A stretch of 64,000 bases of DNA from Stigmatella aurantiaca DW4/3-1 (GCF_000165485.1 NC_014623.1:9814893-9878892); one strand, 5' to 3'. Positions 17,701 through 25,287 are shown, numbered from the stretch's first letter. A program made the numbers and translations. Notes: a model not told the origin generated them from the sequence alone.

Positions 17701-17932
17701 GGTGCGTCTTCCCACTGCCGGAGTCGCCTCGCAGCAGCAGCAGCCGTCCCGCTCCGGGCCCAGGCGGCACGGACACCTGATCCACCAGGCGCTTGAAGAC
17801 CCGGCGGGCAGGCGCGTTGAGCGTCTCGACATCAAAGGGATCCGGATGCCAGAGGTACTGGCCCTGCTGAACACTGCTGAAGATCTCAATGCCCTCGGTG
17901 AGGAAGGCCTCAAGCCGGGATGGGATGGACAT
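14714..17932 (-). CDS. Double P-loop protein: AAA-type NTPase fused to a HerA-like ATPase
   Basis: A 1072-residue protein with two ATPase modules. The N-terminal module has Walker A GDSGSGKTH at residues 69-77 and a Walker-B-like LVLCVDQVED near residue 250, as in AAA/Orc-type NTPases. After a poorly conserved middle, a HerA/FtsK-like module has Walker A GGTGSGKT at 682-689, Walker B LLFDEADLY, and the family's ATQSPGDLDYK block near the end. The ATG at 17932 is chosen because the protein aligns from there; the frame is open to 18046. It is the third gene of an operon with a winged-helix-like protein and a nuclease. The fold combination suggests a DNA-translocating motor; the biological role is unknown. 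Confidence 0.88.
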   Translation of the reverse strand: MSIPSRLEAFLTEGIEIFSSVQQGQYLWHPDPFDVETLNAPARRVFKRLVDQVSVPPGPGAGRLLLLRGDSGSGKTHLVRAFRNLVHGKGQGFVGYMPMTVDVAQYERYILSNLIDSLDRPYDVSLSEDSGLMRLSDALMKRCTSAFAPLIPEERVLENDELDGTIHMVADELLSESGFRNVEVDLLRALLYLQRRDPRINRRIFHWLRCEELSAMDRKMIGDLIPRTADDAPARMVEHLGRLMGALGQALVLCVDQVEDVSDFEQRPQMENSFRRAMNSLAAIASKVPNAVMVICCLSDYWGKIRPVLNRPLVDRLENDPEPVDLEGTVTADTARSIAAQRLRSLYEQRGVGFDPAEPTWPIPAERFEVLGGQRARDVLNECQRYRDRAIQDGRLPEVFPLPRKGVAGGQGATVSQTQPATVDLEQMWLDFRSSCKASLPEEDADVAELLAWAIEVGSDELGGAQRLAVKPRGEASLEVTVQPGNGQLFIALCERSPQGGGLGRQMAEALKKAASGVPVIVRTSDFPSSTGTTVAEQIKKLMSRGGRRVVLGDSELRELVALRAFREKNAGQSTLTEWSRSARLITRLKSVGDMLGLDRTSGPPQTPSAPLPTVRSIEDAPKKPLAETLKETLKETLASSVQAPVNTVLTGPLTLGSSPGILSQSVPLEMSELTRHSAFLGGTGSGKTTLALNILEQLLLQGIPVLLVDRKGDLATYASEKAWEEPLDSQLLSERRRLLRERVDVALYTPGRSDGRPLAIPIVPRGLEALPEEERDQGVQQAADAIAGMLEYKTTSADNAARALLAQALRLLVQRPISKELTLETVQQFVAAQDAALLQETGGLPPKTFTKLAQDLEVLRLTIRPLLASGGERLDMDELLGRGASAIPGRTRLSIISTKFLGANSRVLFWVSQLLLETNRWASQHPSSRLQAALLFDEADLYLPAVSKPATKQPMENLLRRARSAGVGVMLATQSPGDLDYKCRENVRTWFVGSVREDVALRRLKPMFSEARVDASVKLPPQKTGQFHVLREGQVQQLRAERSVMRTEQLSEDEIIQLARGTLERRKGHAA

Positions 17933-17954
17933 AGGCGCTCCAGGGGATGACGGG

Positions 17955-18947
17955 CTAGACAACGACAAAGTGAAAGCTGGCTCCGTATGCGCGCACTTCG
18001 GACTCGGCGATATCGTGGGAGTCCATGGCCGACACCAGATCCGCACGGCTCAGGGACAGCCTGCGGGTGCGGTTCGCCTCGAGCAGCGCCGTGTCGAACG
18101 CCTGGCGGCTGCTCCACTCGGGGTGGAGCACCTTCCAGATGCGGGAGATGAAAACCTTGTTGGGTCCAAAGCGTCCATCTGGCAAATCCCGTGCGACCGA
18201 GAGCACCCGCTGGGCGAAGTCATCTTTCGCAGCCGGCGGCTCCGAGCGACGAGGCGGGGGGGTCACTTCGGGGACAGCACTGGCTTCCGGCAGGGCCCAT
18301 TGCCTCAAGGCCGCGAGCCTCACCGCCTCCACGCCTGGGCGCGTCGCGTCGGCGGCCTGGGCCGCGAGCTGCTCCAGCGCCTGGCGTGGATCCGGAACGG
18401 CCGAATCCAGAAGCTTGCCCAGCAGGTGGGCCTGAACAGCCTTCAGCGTGAAGGGTTGCTCCGTCTCCACCCCCAGTTGACGCCACAGGAGCCGGTCCCT
18501 CACCTGCTCCAGCGTGAGCGGCTCGCTCCCTTCGAGCCGATGCGCCCGCTTCAGGAGCGCCGCGCGGATCCCCCTGGCGGTGGACACCTTGGCCAGCACC
18601 TCTTTCGAGGGCTTCAGGTCCAAGGTGCGCGCCAGCAGATGGGCGGTCTTCACCTTCTTCCAGGTCAGCCCCCGGGGCAACTGCTCCACCTGAAGGAACC
18701 GGAGGGCCCGGGCTCGGCCCTCCGCGGTCAGCTCCAGGCCGGTGCGTCCGCGTCCAGCGATGAGCTTCCCGCGCAGGAGCCCTTCCCGCAGCGCCTCGAA
18801 GCGTTCCTTGCATTGGGCTGGGCTGAAGCGGTGCTCGACAAAGGGGCGCAGCGCGGCGTCCAGTTCCCTCTGCGAGCCAGGCTTCTGGCCGCGCGTGAGC
18901 AACCACGACAGGGCAAGCCCTGTCAGACGGGTATCAGCGGTGTCCAT
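17955..18947 (-). CDS. Hypothetical winged-helix-like protein of the three-gene module
   Basis: A 330-residue protein without signal peptide or membrane segment that I cannot assign to a named family. The first ~90 residues end in LELTAEGRARAL, the usual wing strand of a winged-helix domain. A charged helical middle (90-240) and a Pro-rich linker follow. A compact C-terminal domain begins near residue 243 (GRFGPNKVFI, LSRADLVSAM, SEVRAYGASFHFV). The ATG at 18947 is preceded by CAGGAG and overlaps the nuclease stop by 14 bases; the ATPase begins 22 bases after its stop. Its role may be DNA or partner binding for the ATPase and nuclease (inference). Confidence 0.75.
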   Translation of the reverse strand: MDTADTRLTGLALSWLLTRGQKPGSQRELDAALRPFVEHRFSPAQCKERFEALREGLLRGKLIAGRGRTGLELTAEGRARALRFLQVEQLPRGLTWKKVKTAHLLARTLDLKPSKEVLAKVSTARGIRAALLKRAHRLEGSEPLTLEQVRDRLLWRQLGVETEQPFTLKAVQAHLLGKLLDSAVPDPRQALEQLAAQAADATRPGVEAVRLAALRQWALPEASAVPEVTPPPRRSEPPAAKDDFAQRVLSVARDLPDGRFGPNKVFISRIWKVLHPEWSSRQAFDTALLEANRTRRLSLSRADLVSAMDSHDIAESEVRAYGASFHFVVV

Positions 18948-20157
18948 GTGGCATCTCCTGCCCGGAGGACTCGCGCCTCCGGGCTTCCATCAGCGTGTCG
19001 ATTGTTTCGAGGATGTCCTCCAGCCGGGCGACGACGTCCTCGGCCAGGAAGCGGACCACCCAGTAGCCCAGGCGTTGAAGCGCGAGGTCCTTCCGTCGAT
19101 CCCGGCGGAAGTCCTCCGCCCCCCGGAAGTGGAAGTACCCGTCGATCTCCACGGCCACACGCAGCTCGCGGCACAGCAGGTCGATCTCCAGGGAACGGCC
19201 TCCCGTGCCCGGCTCAACGAGGCCGTTCAGCGTGAAGCACCCCCGTGTCGCGGGGCGGTGCTGAAGAAGCTCATAAAGGAACTGCTCGGCCTTGCTGCGT
19301 GAGCGGTCTCCCGCCTCCGGCCCGGCGGCGGTGAGGGCACGCGCCGCCTCGACATAGTGCGCGACGAGGGGCGCAGGCGTGCCTTCTTGCTGAAACCGGG
19401 CCAGGGCCGGGCCAATGGCCTCCGAGGCCGTGCCCGGTGCCGCCTCTTCCGGAACGTCCTGCCAGCCTTCCCGCAGCATGGCGAGGACATGGGACTCGCC
19501 CCGATCCTGGCAGGCCGCGAACGCTTCCGGCGTGAGGATGCAGACCACGGTGAGTGATGGGGCCGCCGCACAGATCGCCGCAGCGGCGCGAAGCCTGCGC
19601 AGTTCCGAGAGGCCCACCCGGATGCGCAGGGCCGGTGTCTCCCCGGCCGGGACCCAGCCCAGCACCGCCCGGAGGGCCGAGAACGGCTCCCGCGCGATGG
19701 CCGCCTCCACCGCGTCCGGGAGCATCCCCGCGGCGGGAATCTCCTGGGATGCCAGCAATTGGAGGCTCAACTCCCACGTGGCCTTCACGGTCTGAGCTGG
19801 GCTCAAGGCGTCCACGAACAGGGCGCGCTCATGGGCGGTCTTCTGCCGGAAAAAGAGCGGCCGTGGAGAGCCCGGGGACGCGTGGAGGGCAACGAACGCC
19901 TCCGCATCCGCGAACAGCTCCCGCTCACGGGCCAGCGCCGCCGCCCACGCGCGCACCATGGCGCGCGGCTCATCCGCTTCCGGGGCGGCAACGCTCACCC
20001 CGCGGCGGTGGGCCCACCCGGTGAAGAGCGCGAGCGCCCGCGCGGGAGAACCCACGAGGGCGCTCAGGGTGGCAATCCCCTCTTCACGCCGACGGGCGTG
20101 CCGGTCCAGCGCGTCGAGCAGGGCGGTGTGCGCGGGAAGCAACAAGCAAGTCCCCAC
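18934..20157 (-). CDS. Protein with C-terminal DUF559/VSR-like PD-(D/E)XK nuclease domain
   Basis: A 407-residue protein. The N-terminal ~280 residues are Ala/Arg-rich and unrecognised. The C-terminal domain (about 285-385) has the PD-(D/E)XK arrangement of DUF559 and very-short-patch-repair-like nucleases: E291 in SKAEQFLYELL, D326 in LEIDLL, then E337-I-D339 in AVEIDG, followed by RRDRRKDLALQRLGYWVVRF. Those residues would bind metal and cut DNA. The start is uncertain: GTG at 20157 has no ribosome site, and in-frame TTG codons follow. It heads the operon with the winged-helix-like and double-ATPase genes. Confidence 0.85.
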   Translation of the reverse strand: MGTCLLLPAHTALLDALDRHARRREEGIATLSALVGSPARALALFTGWAHRRGVSVAAPEADEPRAMVRAWAAALARERELFADAEAFVALHASPGSPRPLFFRQKTAHERALFVDALSPAQTVKATWELSLQLLASQEIPAAGMLPDAVEAAIAREPFSALRAVLGWVPAGETPALRIRVGLSELRRLRAAAAICAAAPSLTVVCILTPEAFAACQDRGESHVLAMLREGWQDVPEEAAPGTASEAIGPALARFQQEGTPAPLVAHYVEAARALTAAGPEAGDRSRSKAEQFLYELLQHRPATRGCFTLNGLVEPGTGGRSLEIDLLCRELRVAVEIDGYFHFRGAEDFRRDRRKDLALQRLGYWVVRFLAEDVVARLEDILETIDTLMEARRRESSGQEMPHGHR

Positions 20158-20195
20158 GGCGCGTGAGACGGAAGACCGTCACGCGAGAGCAAAGA

Positions 20196-20212
20196 CCTGC
20201 CCAACGGGCAGG
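20196..20212. promoter_or_regulatory. 7-bp hairpin upstream of the nuclease operon
   Basis: CCTGCCC-AAC-GGGCAGG is a perfect 7-bp stem with a three-base loop, about 40 bases upstream of the GTG of the minus-strand nuclease gene. There is no adjacent T-run in either direction, so a terminator is less likely than a leader hairpin or operator. Confidence 0.35.
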
Positions 20213-20270
20213 CGGGTGGTCAGCTGTTTTTGGCTGGCCCAGCATGTGCCCGGCAGGGGGTGGACCGGAC

Positions 20271-20288
20271 ATACCCCTTAAGAGGTAT
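20271..20288. promoter_or_regulatory. 18-bp near-perfect palindrome (operator candidate)
   Basis: ATACCCCTTAAGAGGTAT is symmetrical about CTTAAG with one mismatched pair. Immediately after it, 20292-20306 holds CAGCCCC-C-GGGGCTG, a second perfect 7-bp inverted repeat. Both lie about 115-150 bases upstream of the start of the nuclease/ATPase operon and just beyond the end of the RlpA-like gene. They are plausible binding sites for a dimeric repressor of the operon. Confidence 0.45.
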
Positions 20289-20355
20289 ATCCAGCCCCCG
20301 GGGCTGCATGCTGTCCCCCTTCGCTCATGGGGACTGCTCCAAGCTCCAGGGAGCT

Positions 20356-20775
20356 TCAGAGCACCTGGTACTGCACGACGATGTTGCCGAGATCCGTGTT
20401 CGCGATCTGGGTGAAGGCACCGTAGGTCAGATCGAGACAGACCGCGCCGCCAAAGCCACCCCGGTCATTGATGGTCACCGTGACTGACTTGCCTTGGTAG
20501 GTCACCTTCACCCGGGTGCCAAATGGCAAGGAGTTGTGGGCAGCCTTGAGCGCCATCCGGTGGAACGGCTCTCCGCTCGCCGTCGGCCAGCCCTCGGGAA
20601 TCTCCCCCACCGCGCCGTACCAGGTCGCGTTGCAGGTGGCCATCGTGCCAATGGCACTCACGGACGCCTCTGCCGGACGGGCCAGCATGAGGGTCCCCAC
20701 CACGCCCACGCTCAACACGATGGCGGCGGCGATCACGGCATGGCGGTGGATGTTCAAACGGTTCAATGAATTCAC
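20356..20775 (-). CDS. Secreted RlpA/expansin-like double-psi beta-barrel protein
   Basis: From a GTG at 20775, preceded by GGAGA at 7 bases, the product has 139 residues. It begins with a signal-anchor or signal peptide (hydrophobic residues ~13-32, cut after PAEAS). The mature part is a single double-psi beta-barrel: CNATWYG, HNSLPFGTRVKVTYQGK, VTINDRGGF and LDLTYGAF, with the Asp that RlpA-type and expansin-like domains use or conserve near the sugar-binding groove. It probably acts on or binds peptidoglycan or other polysaccharide outside the cell. It lacks the SPOR domain of full-length RlpA. An ATG further upstream in the frame is possible. Confidence 0.82.
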   Translation of the reverse strand: MNSLNRLNIHRHAVIAAAIVLSVGVVGTLMLARPAEASVSAIGTMATCNATWYGAVGEIPEGWPTASGEPFHRMALKAAHNSLPFGTRVKVTYQGKSVTVTINDRGGFGGAVCLDLTYGAFTQIANTDLGNIVVQYQVL

Positions 20776-20880
20776 AATAATTCTCCGGTATTGGCAAAAG
20801 CCTCTCATGGGGTGCTGCCCGCACACCCTTTAACCGGATTACGCGTATGTCCATTTTTACGACTCTAGATCTGATATAGA

Positions 20881-20904
20881 CCCAACAAAGAGGCTCACCG
20901 CCTC
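20881..20904 (-). terminator. Intrinsic terminator of the imelysin-HTTM operon
   Basis: On the minus strand, GAGGC-GGTGA-GCCTC forms a 5-bp stem followed by TTTGTT. The stem overlaps the stop codon of the HTTM gene, so it is a likely but short terminator. Confidence 0.5.
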
Positions 20905-22328
20905 CAGCTCATCGTTGGGTTCAGACGCACGGGCGGAGACGACGGCGGAGACAGAATCCATCCCTTGGGTGACAAACCATCCTCTTCGCGCGCCAGATCC
21001 GTCTCGGGATCCACAAAGGGTTCCGAAGGACGGCCATTCAATGACACGCGGGCATCCGCGTGAACCTCGACCCGGCCCTTTCCCTTGTCCTCGAAGTCCC
21101 GCGCGATGCGGTGGGCCAACTGAAGGATGAGGTCCGGCTGGACCGACATCTCCCGCTCCTGAAGCCGCGTGAGGTACTGGCTCGGAGGCACATGCCACTC
21201 CCGGCCCGTGTCCGGGTCGCGGACCACGAACGTCACACTGCCATTCTTCTCCCGCGTCATGACGCGCCATGAGAACCGCATGCCTTGCTCATGCCAGGAG
21301 ACATTGCCCCCATAGAAATGGGTCCGCAGGGGGAGGAGGAGCTGCACCACGCCATAGGCCACCGCTGCCCCCAACGCCCACCGGGCCTTTCGCCCCGGTG
21401 CGATGGGCTCGCGCGGTCCAGACACAGCGGGGGCTGGCTCGGGGGGGCGGTCTTCCCTGCCCCCCCATCGCTGGAGCCGCGCCCAGGCCCACCGGGGCCA
21501 GGACGGGCCAAAGAACACCAGCGCCGAGATGACCATGATGACGGGGAACATCCCGATGGGGAACAGCATCGAGGTCGCCGCGTGGAAGCCCAGCACCCCC
21601 CCGTAAGCCCATGGGCGGAGCCGCCGGTTCAGCAGGAAGGCGACAATGGCCGTGTCGAAGAGAAAACCGGCCCAGGCCGCGGCATAGGCCACCCAGCGCT
21701 GCTCCAACAGCGGCCCTGCCAGGGGCAGGCTCGTGCGTGCAGACAGCCAGATGCTGAGCGGCTGCGCGTGGATCAGCCAGTCCGAGGTGAGCTTGGCAAG
21801 CCCGGCGAACACATAGACCACCGCGACCTGGAAGCGCAGGAGGTACGTGCACCAGGCAGGCAACACGTCCCGGCGCAGGGCCGGATTCCTCCAAGCATCC
21901 ACGGAGAACGCCCGGTGCGCTGGCACGAAGCAGAGCAGCCCGGCCAGCAGGCTCACCAGGTAGTAATGGTTGAGGTAGTTGGTGACGTCCACCAGTTGGA
22001 CATAGGTGAACGCGACGAAGAGCAGGGCCACGGCCACCCGGTAGTAGAAGCCCGCGGCCACGCACAGGCCCAACACCGCCAGAACGCCGAAGACGCCGTG
22101 GATCCACGGTGAGGGCAGCACCGGCACCCACGAGAATCCCCAGTAGGTGAACCGGAACGTCGCTCGGACGAAGAGCTCATCGACCCAGCCGTAGGCGAGA
22201 AAGCGCACCGCCGAGACCGTGATCATCAGCCCGAACGCCACCCGGAAGGCCACCAGCGCCGCGATGTCCTTCGGCGCGAGCAGCCACTCCCAGAGGCCCG
22301 AGCGCTCGCCCGGCACCTGCTTAGTCAT
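20895..22328 (-). CDS. HTTM / vitamin K-dependent gamma-carboxylase-like membrane protein
   Basis: A 477-residue protein with several membrane helices in the first ~290 residues and a soluble C-terminal part. It has the HTTM-family hallmarks NYLNHYYLVSLL (H121-Y-Y) and FVFAGLAKL-like VYVFAGLAKLTSDW, in which K179 lines up with the catalytic base of the animal vitamin K-dependent carboxylase. Whether bacterial members carboxylate anything is not established. It overlaps the imelysin gene by 8 bases and is therefore translationally coupled to it. HTTM and imelysin genes often occur together in iron-regulated loci (family knowledge). Confidence 0.9.
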   Translation of the reverse strand: MTKQVPGERSGLWEWLLAPKDIAALVAFRVAFGLMITVSAVRFLAYGWVDELFVRATFRFTYWGFSWVPVLPSPWIHGVFGVLAVLGLCVAAGFYYRVAVALLFVAFTYVQLVDVTNYLNHYYLVSLLAGLLCFVPAHRAFSVDAWRNPALRRDVLPAWCTYLLRFQVAVVYVFAGLAKLTSDWLIHAQPLSIWLSARTSLPLAGPLLEQRWVAYAAAWAGFLFDTAIVAFLLNRRLRPWAYGGVLGFHAATSMLFPIGMFPVIMVISALVFFGPSWPRWAWARLQRWGGREDRPPEPAPAVSGPREPIAPGRKARWALGAAVAYGVVQLLLPLRTHFYGGNVSWHEQGMRFSWRVMTREKNGSVTFVVRDPDTGREWHVPPSQYLTRLQEREMSVQPDLILQLAHRIARDFEDKGKGRVEVHADARVSLNGRPSEPFVDPETDLAREEDGLSPKGWILSPPSSPPVRLNPTMSWRR

Positions 22329-23550
22329 TGTCCCCTTCCACCGAAGACGGCAGTTCGAGATCCAGCACGGTGACGATGTCGACCTTGAGCAAATCCGTCA
22401 CGCCCTTGACCGCGTCGTACAGCGCCCGCACCGAGGCCTTGTCCTGGGCAAGGGCCTCCCGGAGGTCCGGCTCCTCCAGGGCCTCCAGGGCCGCCTGGGC
22501 CTCGGGAATCCGCTGGCGGAGACTGACGGCCAGGGGCTCCGAGCCCACCGAGATCAACAAGTCATCGAACCCCGTGCCCGAAAAGTCTGGGCCGCACCCT
22601 TCGGCCAGCCGCCGGAATCCCACCAGGTTGGCACGCACGTTCGCCTTCGAGCGCCCCGCGAACTGCGACTCCAGCAACTCCGGGCACGTGTTGCTGTCGC
22701 AGTCCCTGAGGGCGAGCGGCCGCGCGAGCTTCATGTCCTTCACTTCCCGCTCCACATAGAAGAGCGCATCGCTCAAGGCGTTCAGCGCCCCCTGACTCGT
22801 CGGGTACACGGCGTTGCCCGTGCCCGCCGTCTCCAACGTCCGCAGGAAGTTTCCCTTGTCCGCCGCCCATGCCTCCACGAGGAGATCCGCGCGGCGGCGC
22901 ACATCGGCGGCCGCCACCAGGGCATAGGCCCGCTTGCGCGACTCCCGCTCTTGCGTGGACAAGGCGGCCCACGTGCCCCCCGAGACGATGGGAGAGGTGG
23001 ACGGGCACACGGTGTCCGCCCCCTCGTAGAAGAGGAGGTACTCCACGGCATACAGCCCCCGGCGGCTCACCAGGGACGACGGAAAGCCAGACGTCTCGTA
23101 TGACTTGGAGACGATCTGCTCCTCGACCGCGCACCGGCTGACCAGGGGCCAGGAGTAGATGTTGTCGCGCAGCTCCGCGCCCCCCGCGACACTCCTCGGC
23201 GCCGCGGGCCCCAGTTGGAACACCTCTGACACCTGCCAGGAATCCATGGCCGCATGGAACGCCTCGCGCGCGGCCTGACGCGTCCCCGCCTCGGGGCTCG
23301 CAACGAATGCCGCCAACGCGGACTCCAGCCCGGCCGCCGCCCGCTGGAAATCCTGGGCGCTCGTCAACACGCAGCTTCCCGCGGCGGTCAGCAGCGCACC
23401 GCGCGTGTTGTCCCCCTCCCCGCCTGTCCCGCCGTCTCCAGGAGCCGGTTTGTTCTCCTCCTTGCATGCGGAGAGGCTCAGGAGGGTGGCCAGCAGCGCG
23501 AACACCGTCCCGCCCTGGAACTTCTTGCGAAAACGCCTCGTCTCTTCCAT
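22321..23550 (-). CDS. Imelysin-family (M75) lipoprotein
   Basis: A 409-residue lipoprotein with lipobox LSAC (Cys29), followed by a Gly/Asp/Glu-rich spacer. The two-lobe helical imelysin domain covers about 55-400. The family motif GxHxxE, usually read as GFHALE, appears here as G165-L-Y167-A-V-E170, so the His is replaced by Tyr. Imelysins are iron-regulated envelope proteins that probably bind iron or a siderophore-related ligand; true peptidase activity is doubtful. Start: ATG at 23550 gives a normal signal peptide; an ATG at 23586 is also in frame. It diverges from the delta-60 protein gene, with a Fur-like palindrome between them. Confidence 0.9.
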   Translation of the reverse strand: MEETRRFRKKFQGGTVFALLATLLSLSACKEENKPAPGDGGTGGEGDNTRGALLTAAGSCVLTSAQDFQRAAAGLESALAAFVASPEAGTRQAAREAFHAAMDSWQVSEVFQLGPAAPRSVAGGAELRDNIYSWPLVSRCAVEEQIVSKSYETSGFPSSLVSRRGLYAVEYLLFYEGADTVCPSTSPIVSGGTWAALSTQERESRKRAYALVAAADVRRRADLLVEAWAADKGNFLRTLETAGTGNAVYPTSQGALNALSDALFYVEREVKDMKLARPLALRDCDSNTCPELLESQFAGRSKANVRANLVGFRRLAEGCGPDFSGTGFDDLLISVGSEPLAVSLRQRIPEAQAALEALEEPDLREALAQDKASVRALYDAVKGVTDLLKVDIVTVLDLELPSSVEGDND

Positions 23551-23697
23551 GGCTCCGCACCTATCTGATGATTTTGCAAATGACAAACGTTCGCATCTAC
23601 CACTTCCCAGCCCCTCGAAATCCTTGAAGAACGTTGGGTCGACGATCCGTTCTTGACATCTATTTGGCTCTCAACATAGGACGCAGCCCCATCTCTT

Positions 23698-23724
23698 TTT
23701 TGAAAACGATTATTGTTTTCAAAA
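23698..23724. promoter_or_regulatory. Fur-box-like perfect inverted repeat
   Basis: TTTTGAAAAC at 23698-23707 and GTTTTCAAAA at 23715-23724 are perfect 10-bp inverted arms around GATTATT. The inner 19 bases (GAAAACGATTATTGTTTTC) match the classical Fur consensus at 13 of 19 positions. A TTGACA at 23653-23658 could be a -35 element for the plus-strand gene, but the -10 is weak. The site lies between the imelysin (minus) and delta-60/TonB (plus) genes, which fits iron-dependent repression of both sides. Confidence 0.65.
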
Positions 23725-23761
23725 TTCCGGGATTGCTTTTTTTTCCGAGAGGACAGGTCAC

Positions 23762-25249
23762 ATGCACAACGAGACGAAGGACTCCAGCATGAAGGCGACG
23801 CTCGCCGGTGCGCTGGTATTGGCGCTGGCCCTGGGGTTCATGGGCGGTTGCGGCGACGATGATGATGAGACTGTGCCTCCCACCAACACGCCCGACGCGG
23901 GCACGGGCGACGCGGGCACGGGCGACGCGGGCACGGGCGATGGCGGCACGGGCGATGCGGGGACGCCCCCCACGGCCGACGACACCGATCTGGCGGTGGT
24001 GCGCTTCAACACGGATGGCACCCTGGACACGGCCTTCGGGACCAACGGCATTGCCAAGGTGGACCTGAGCACGGGCACCGCGAACGCGCGTGACACCTTG
24101 TGGAGCATGGACAAGGACGCCTCGAACCGCCTCGTCCTGTTCGGCAACCGGAAGGCGGATCCGAACCGTTCGGATCTCGACTATGCCGTGGCCCGCCTCA
24201 CCGCCGACGGCACGCTCGACACGACCTTCGGCACCAACGGCATCTACTCCCTCAACATCTCCAACCTGAGCGAGCAGGCGCGCCATGGGTTGGTTCAGCC
24301 GGACGGGAAGATCATCGCCTCGGGCTACCTGCCGCAGCCGACCGGAGTGGGCGCGCAGTCGTCCAACCGGATTCTGCTCCAGCGCCTGGATGACGCCGGC
24401 AAGTTGGATCCCACCTTCGGCTCGAAGGGCGTGGTGAACTCGGCGCCGTTCAAGTCCTCGGATCCTGACAACGTGGAGTGGGGCCTGGTCGAGGCGTATG
24501 CGGCGGGCTATCAGTCGGGCAGCTACGTCACCACGGGCTACGGCCGCGTCGCCCCGTCTGGCACGGTGGACCTGCTCTCCTTCCGCTACACCTCGGATGG
24601 CAAGCTGGACTCCACCTGGGGCACCAATGGCGTCTACCTGCTGAACCTGACGGGCGCGGATGACCGTGGCCGTGACCTGACCGTCCTTCGGGACAACCGC
24701 GTGTTCATGGTGGGCAGCGCCACCCCGGCGACGTCCAACATCGACGCCCTGGCCGTGATGCTCCAGTCCAACGGCCAGCCGGACACGAGCTTCGCCGCCG
24801 AGGGCTACAAGACCTACGACTTCGGCCGCGGGGACGAGGCCTTCTTCGATGTGGCGCTCTCGCCCGATGGTGCCTGGGTTGCCGCGGCGGGCTACTCGGC
24901 CGTTTCGGCCACCGACAGCGACGCGGCCTTGCTCGTGCGGTCGACGACGAGTGACACGGAGTTCGCCGGTGTGGTTCCCCTCTCCGAGACGGGAAACAAC
25001 CGCTTCTGGGCGATCGCGTTCAACCCGGCGAGCACCCAGGTGTACGCGGCGGGCTTCATCAACGAGGGTGGCGACAACCACTTCGCCGTGGCGCGCTACA
25101 ACACGAACGGTACCCTGGACACCACCTTCGGCACCAACGGCATCGCGAAGCTCAACGTGGTCGCCGCGGGGACGCTCGAGACGGCCCGCTCCGTCGTCGT
25201 CCAGTCCGATGGAAAGATCGTGGTGGCGGGAATCATCGAGAAGCGCTGA
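23762..25249 (+). CDS. Delta-60 repeat lipoprotein
   Basis: A 495-residue lipoprotein: signal peptide with GGC (Cys30), then an acidic and Gly/Thr-rich linker with a tandem DAGTG repeat (about residues 45-70), then a domain built from delta-60 repeats. The repeats read as LAVVRFNTDGTLDTAFGTNG and similar, at least seven of them, which would fold as a beta-propeller. Function is unknown. Its start has a GAGGACAGG ribosome site. It stands between the Fur-like box and the TonB receptor, co-directional with the latter but separated from it by a strong 12-bp hairpin. ATG at 23789 (MKATLAG) is an alternative start. Confidence 0.88.
   Translation: MHNETKDSSMKATLAGALVLALALGFMGGCGDDDDETVPPTNTPDAGTGDAGTGDAGTGDGGTGDAGTPPTADDTDLAVVRFNTDGTLDTAFGTNGIAKVDLSTGTANARDTLWSMDKDASNRLVLFGNRKADPNRSDLDYAVARLTADGTLDTTFGTNGIYSLNISNLSEQARHGLVQPDGKIIASGYLPQPTGVGAQSSNRILLQRLDDAGKLDPTFGSKGVVNSAPFKSSDPDNVEWGLVEAYAAGYQSGSYVTTGYGRVAPSGTVDLLSFRYTSDGKLDSTWGTNGVYLLNLTGADDRGRDLTVLRDNRVFMVGSATPATSNIDALAVMLQSNGQPDTSFAAEGYKTYDFGRGDEAFFDVALSPDGAWVAAAGYSAVSATDSDAALLVRSTTSDTEFAGVVPLSETGNNRFWAIAFNPASTQVYAAGFINEGGDNHFAVARYNTNGTLDTTFGTNGIAKLNVVAAGTLETARSVVVQSDGKIVVAGIIEKR
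23894..23953 (+). repeat. 15-bp tandem repeat (DAGTG linker)
   Basis: Three exact copies of GACGCGGGCACGGGC at 23894-23938 and a fourth copy with two changes at 23939-23953. They code for the DAGTG linker of the delta-60 lipoprotein. Slipped-strand length changes would keep the frame because the unit is five codons. Confidence 0.9.
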
Positions 25250-25287
25250 GTTGAACAGCAGTGCGTTGAACTCCTGAGCGTCGCCGC

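Noticed and set aside
20341-20356. AAGCTC-CAGG-GAGCTT hairpin as terminator of the RlpA-like gene
   Set aside because: Six-bp stem only and no T-run on the minus strand.
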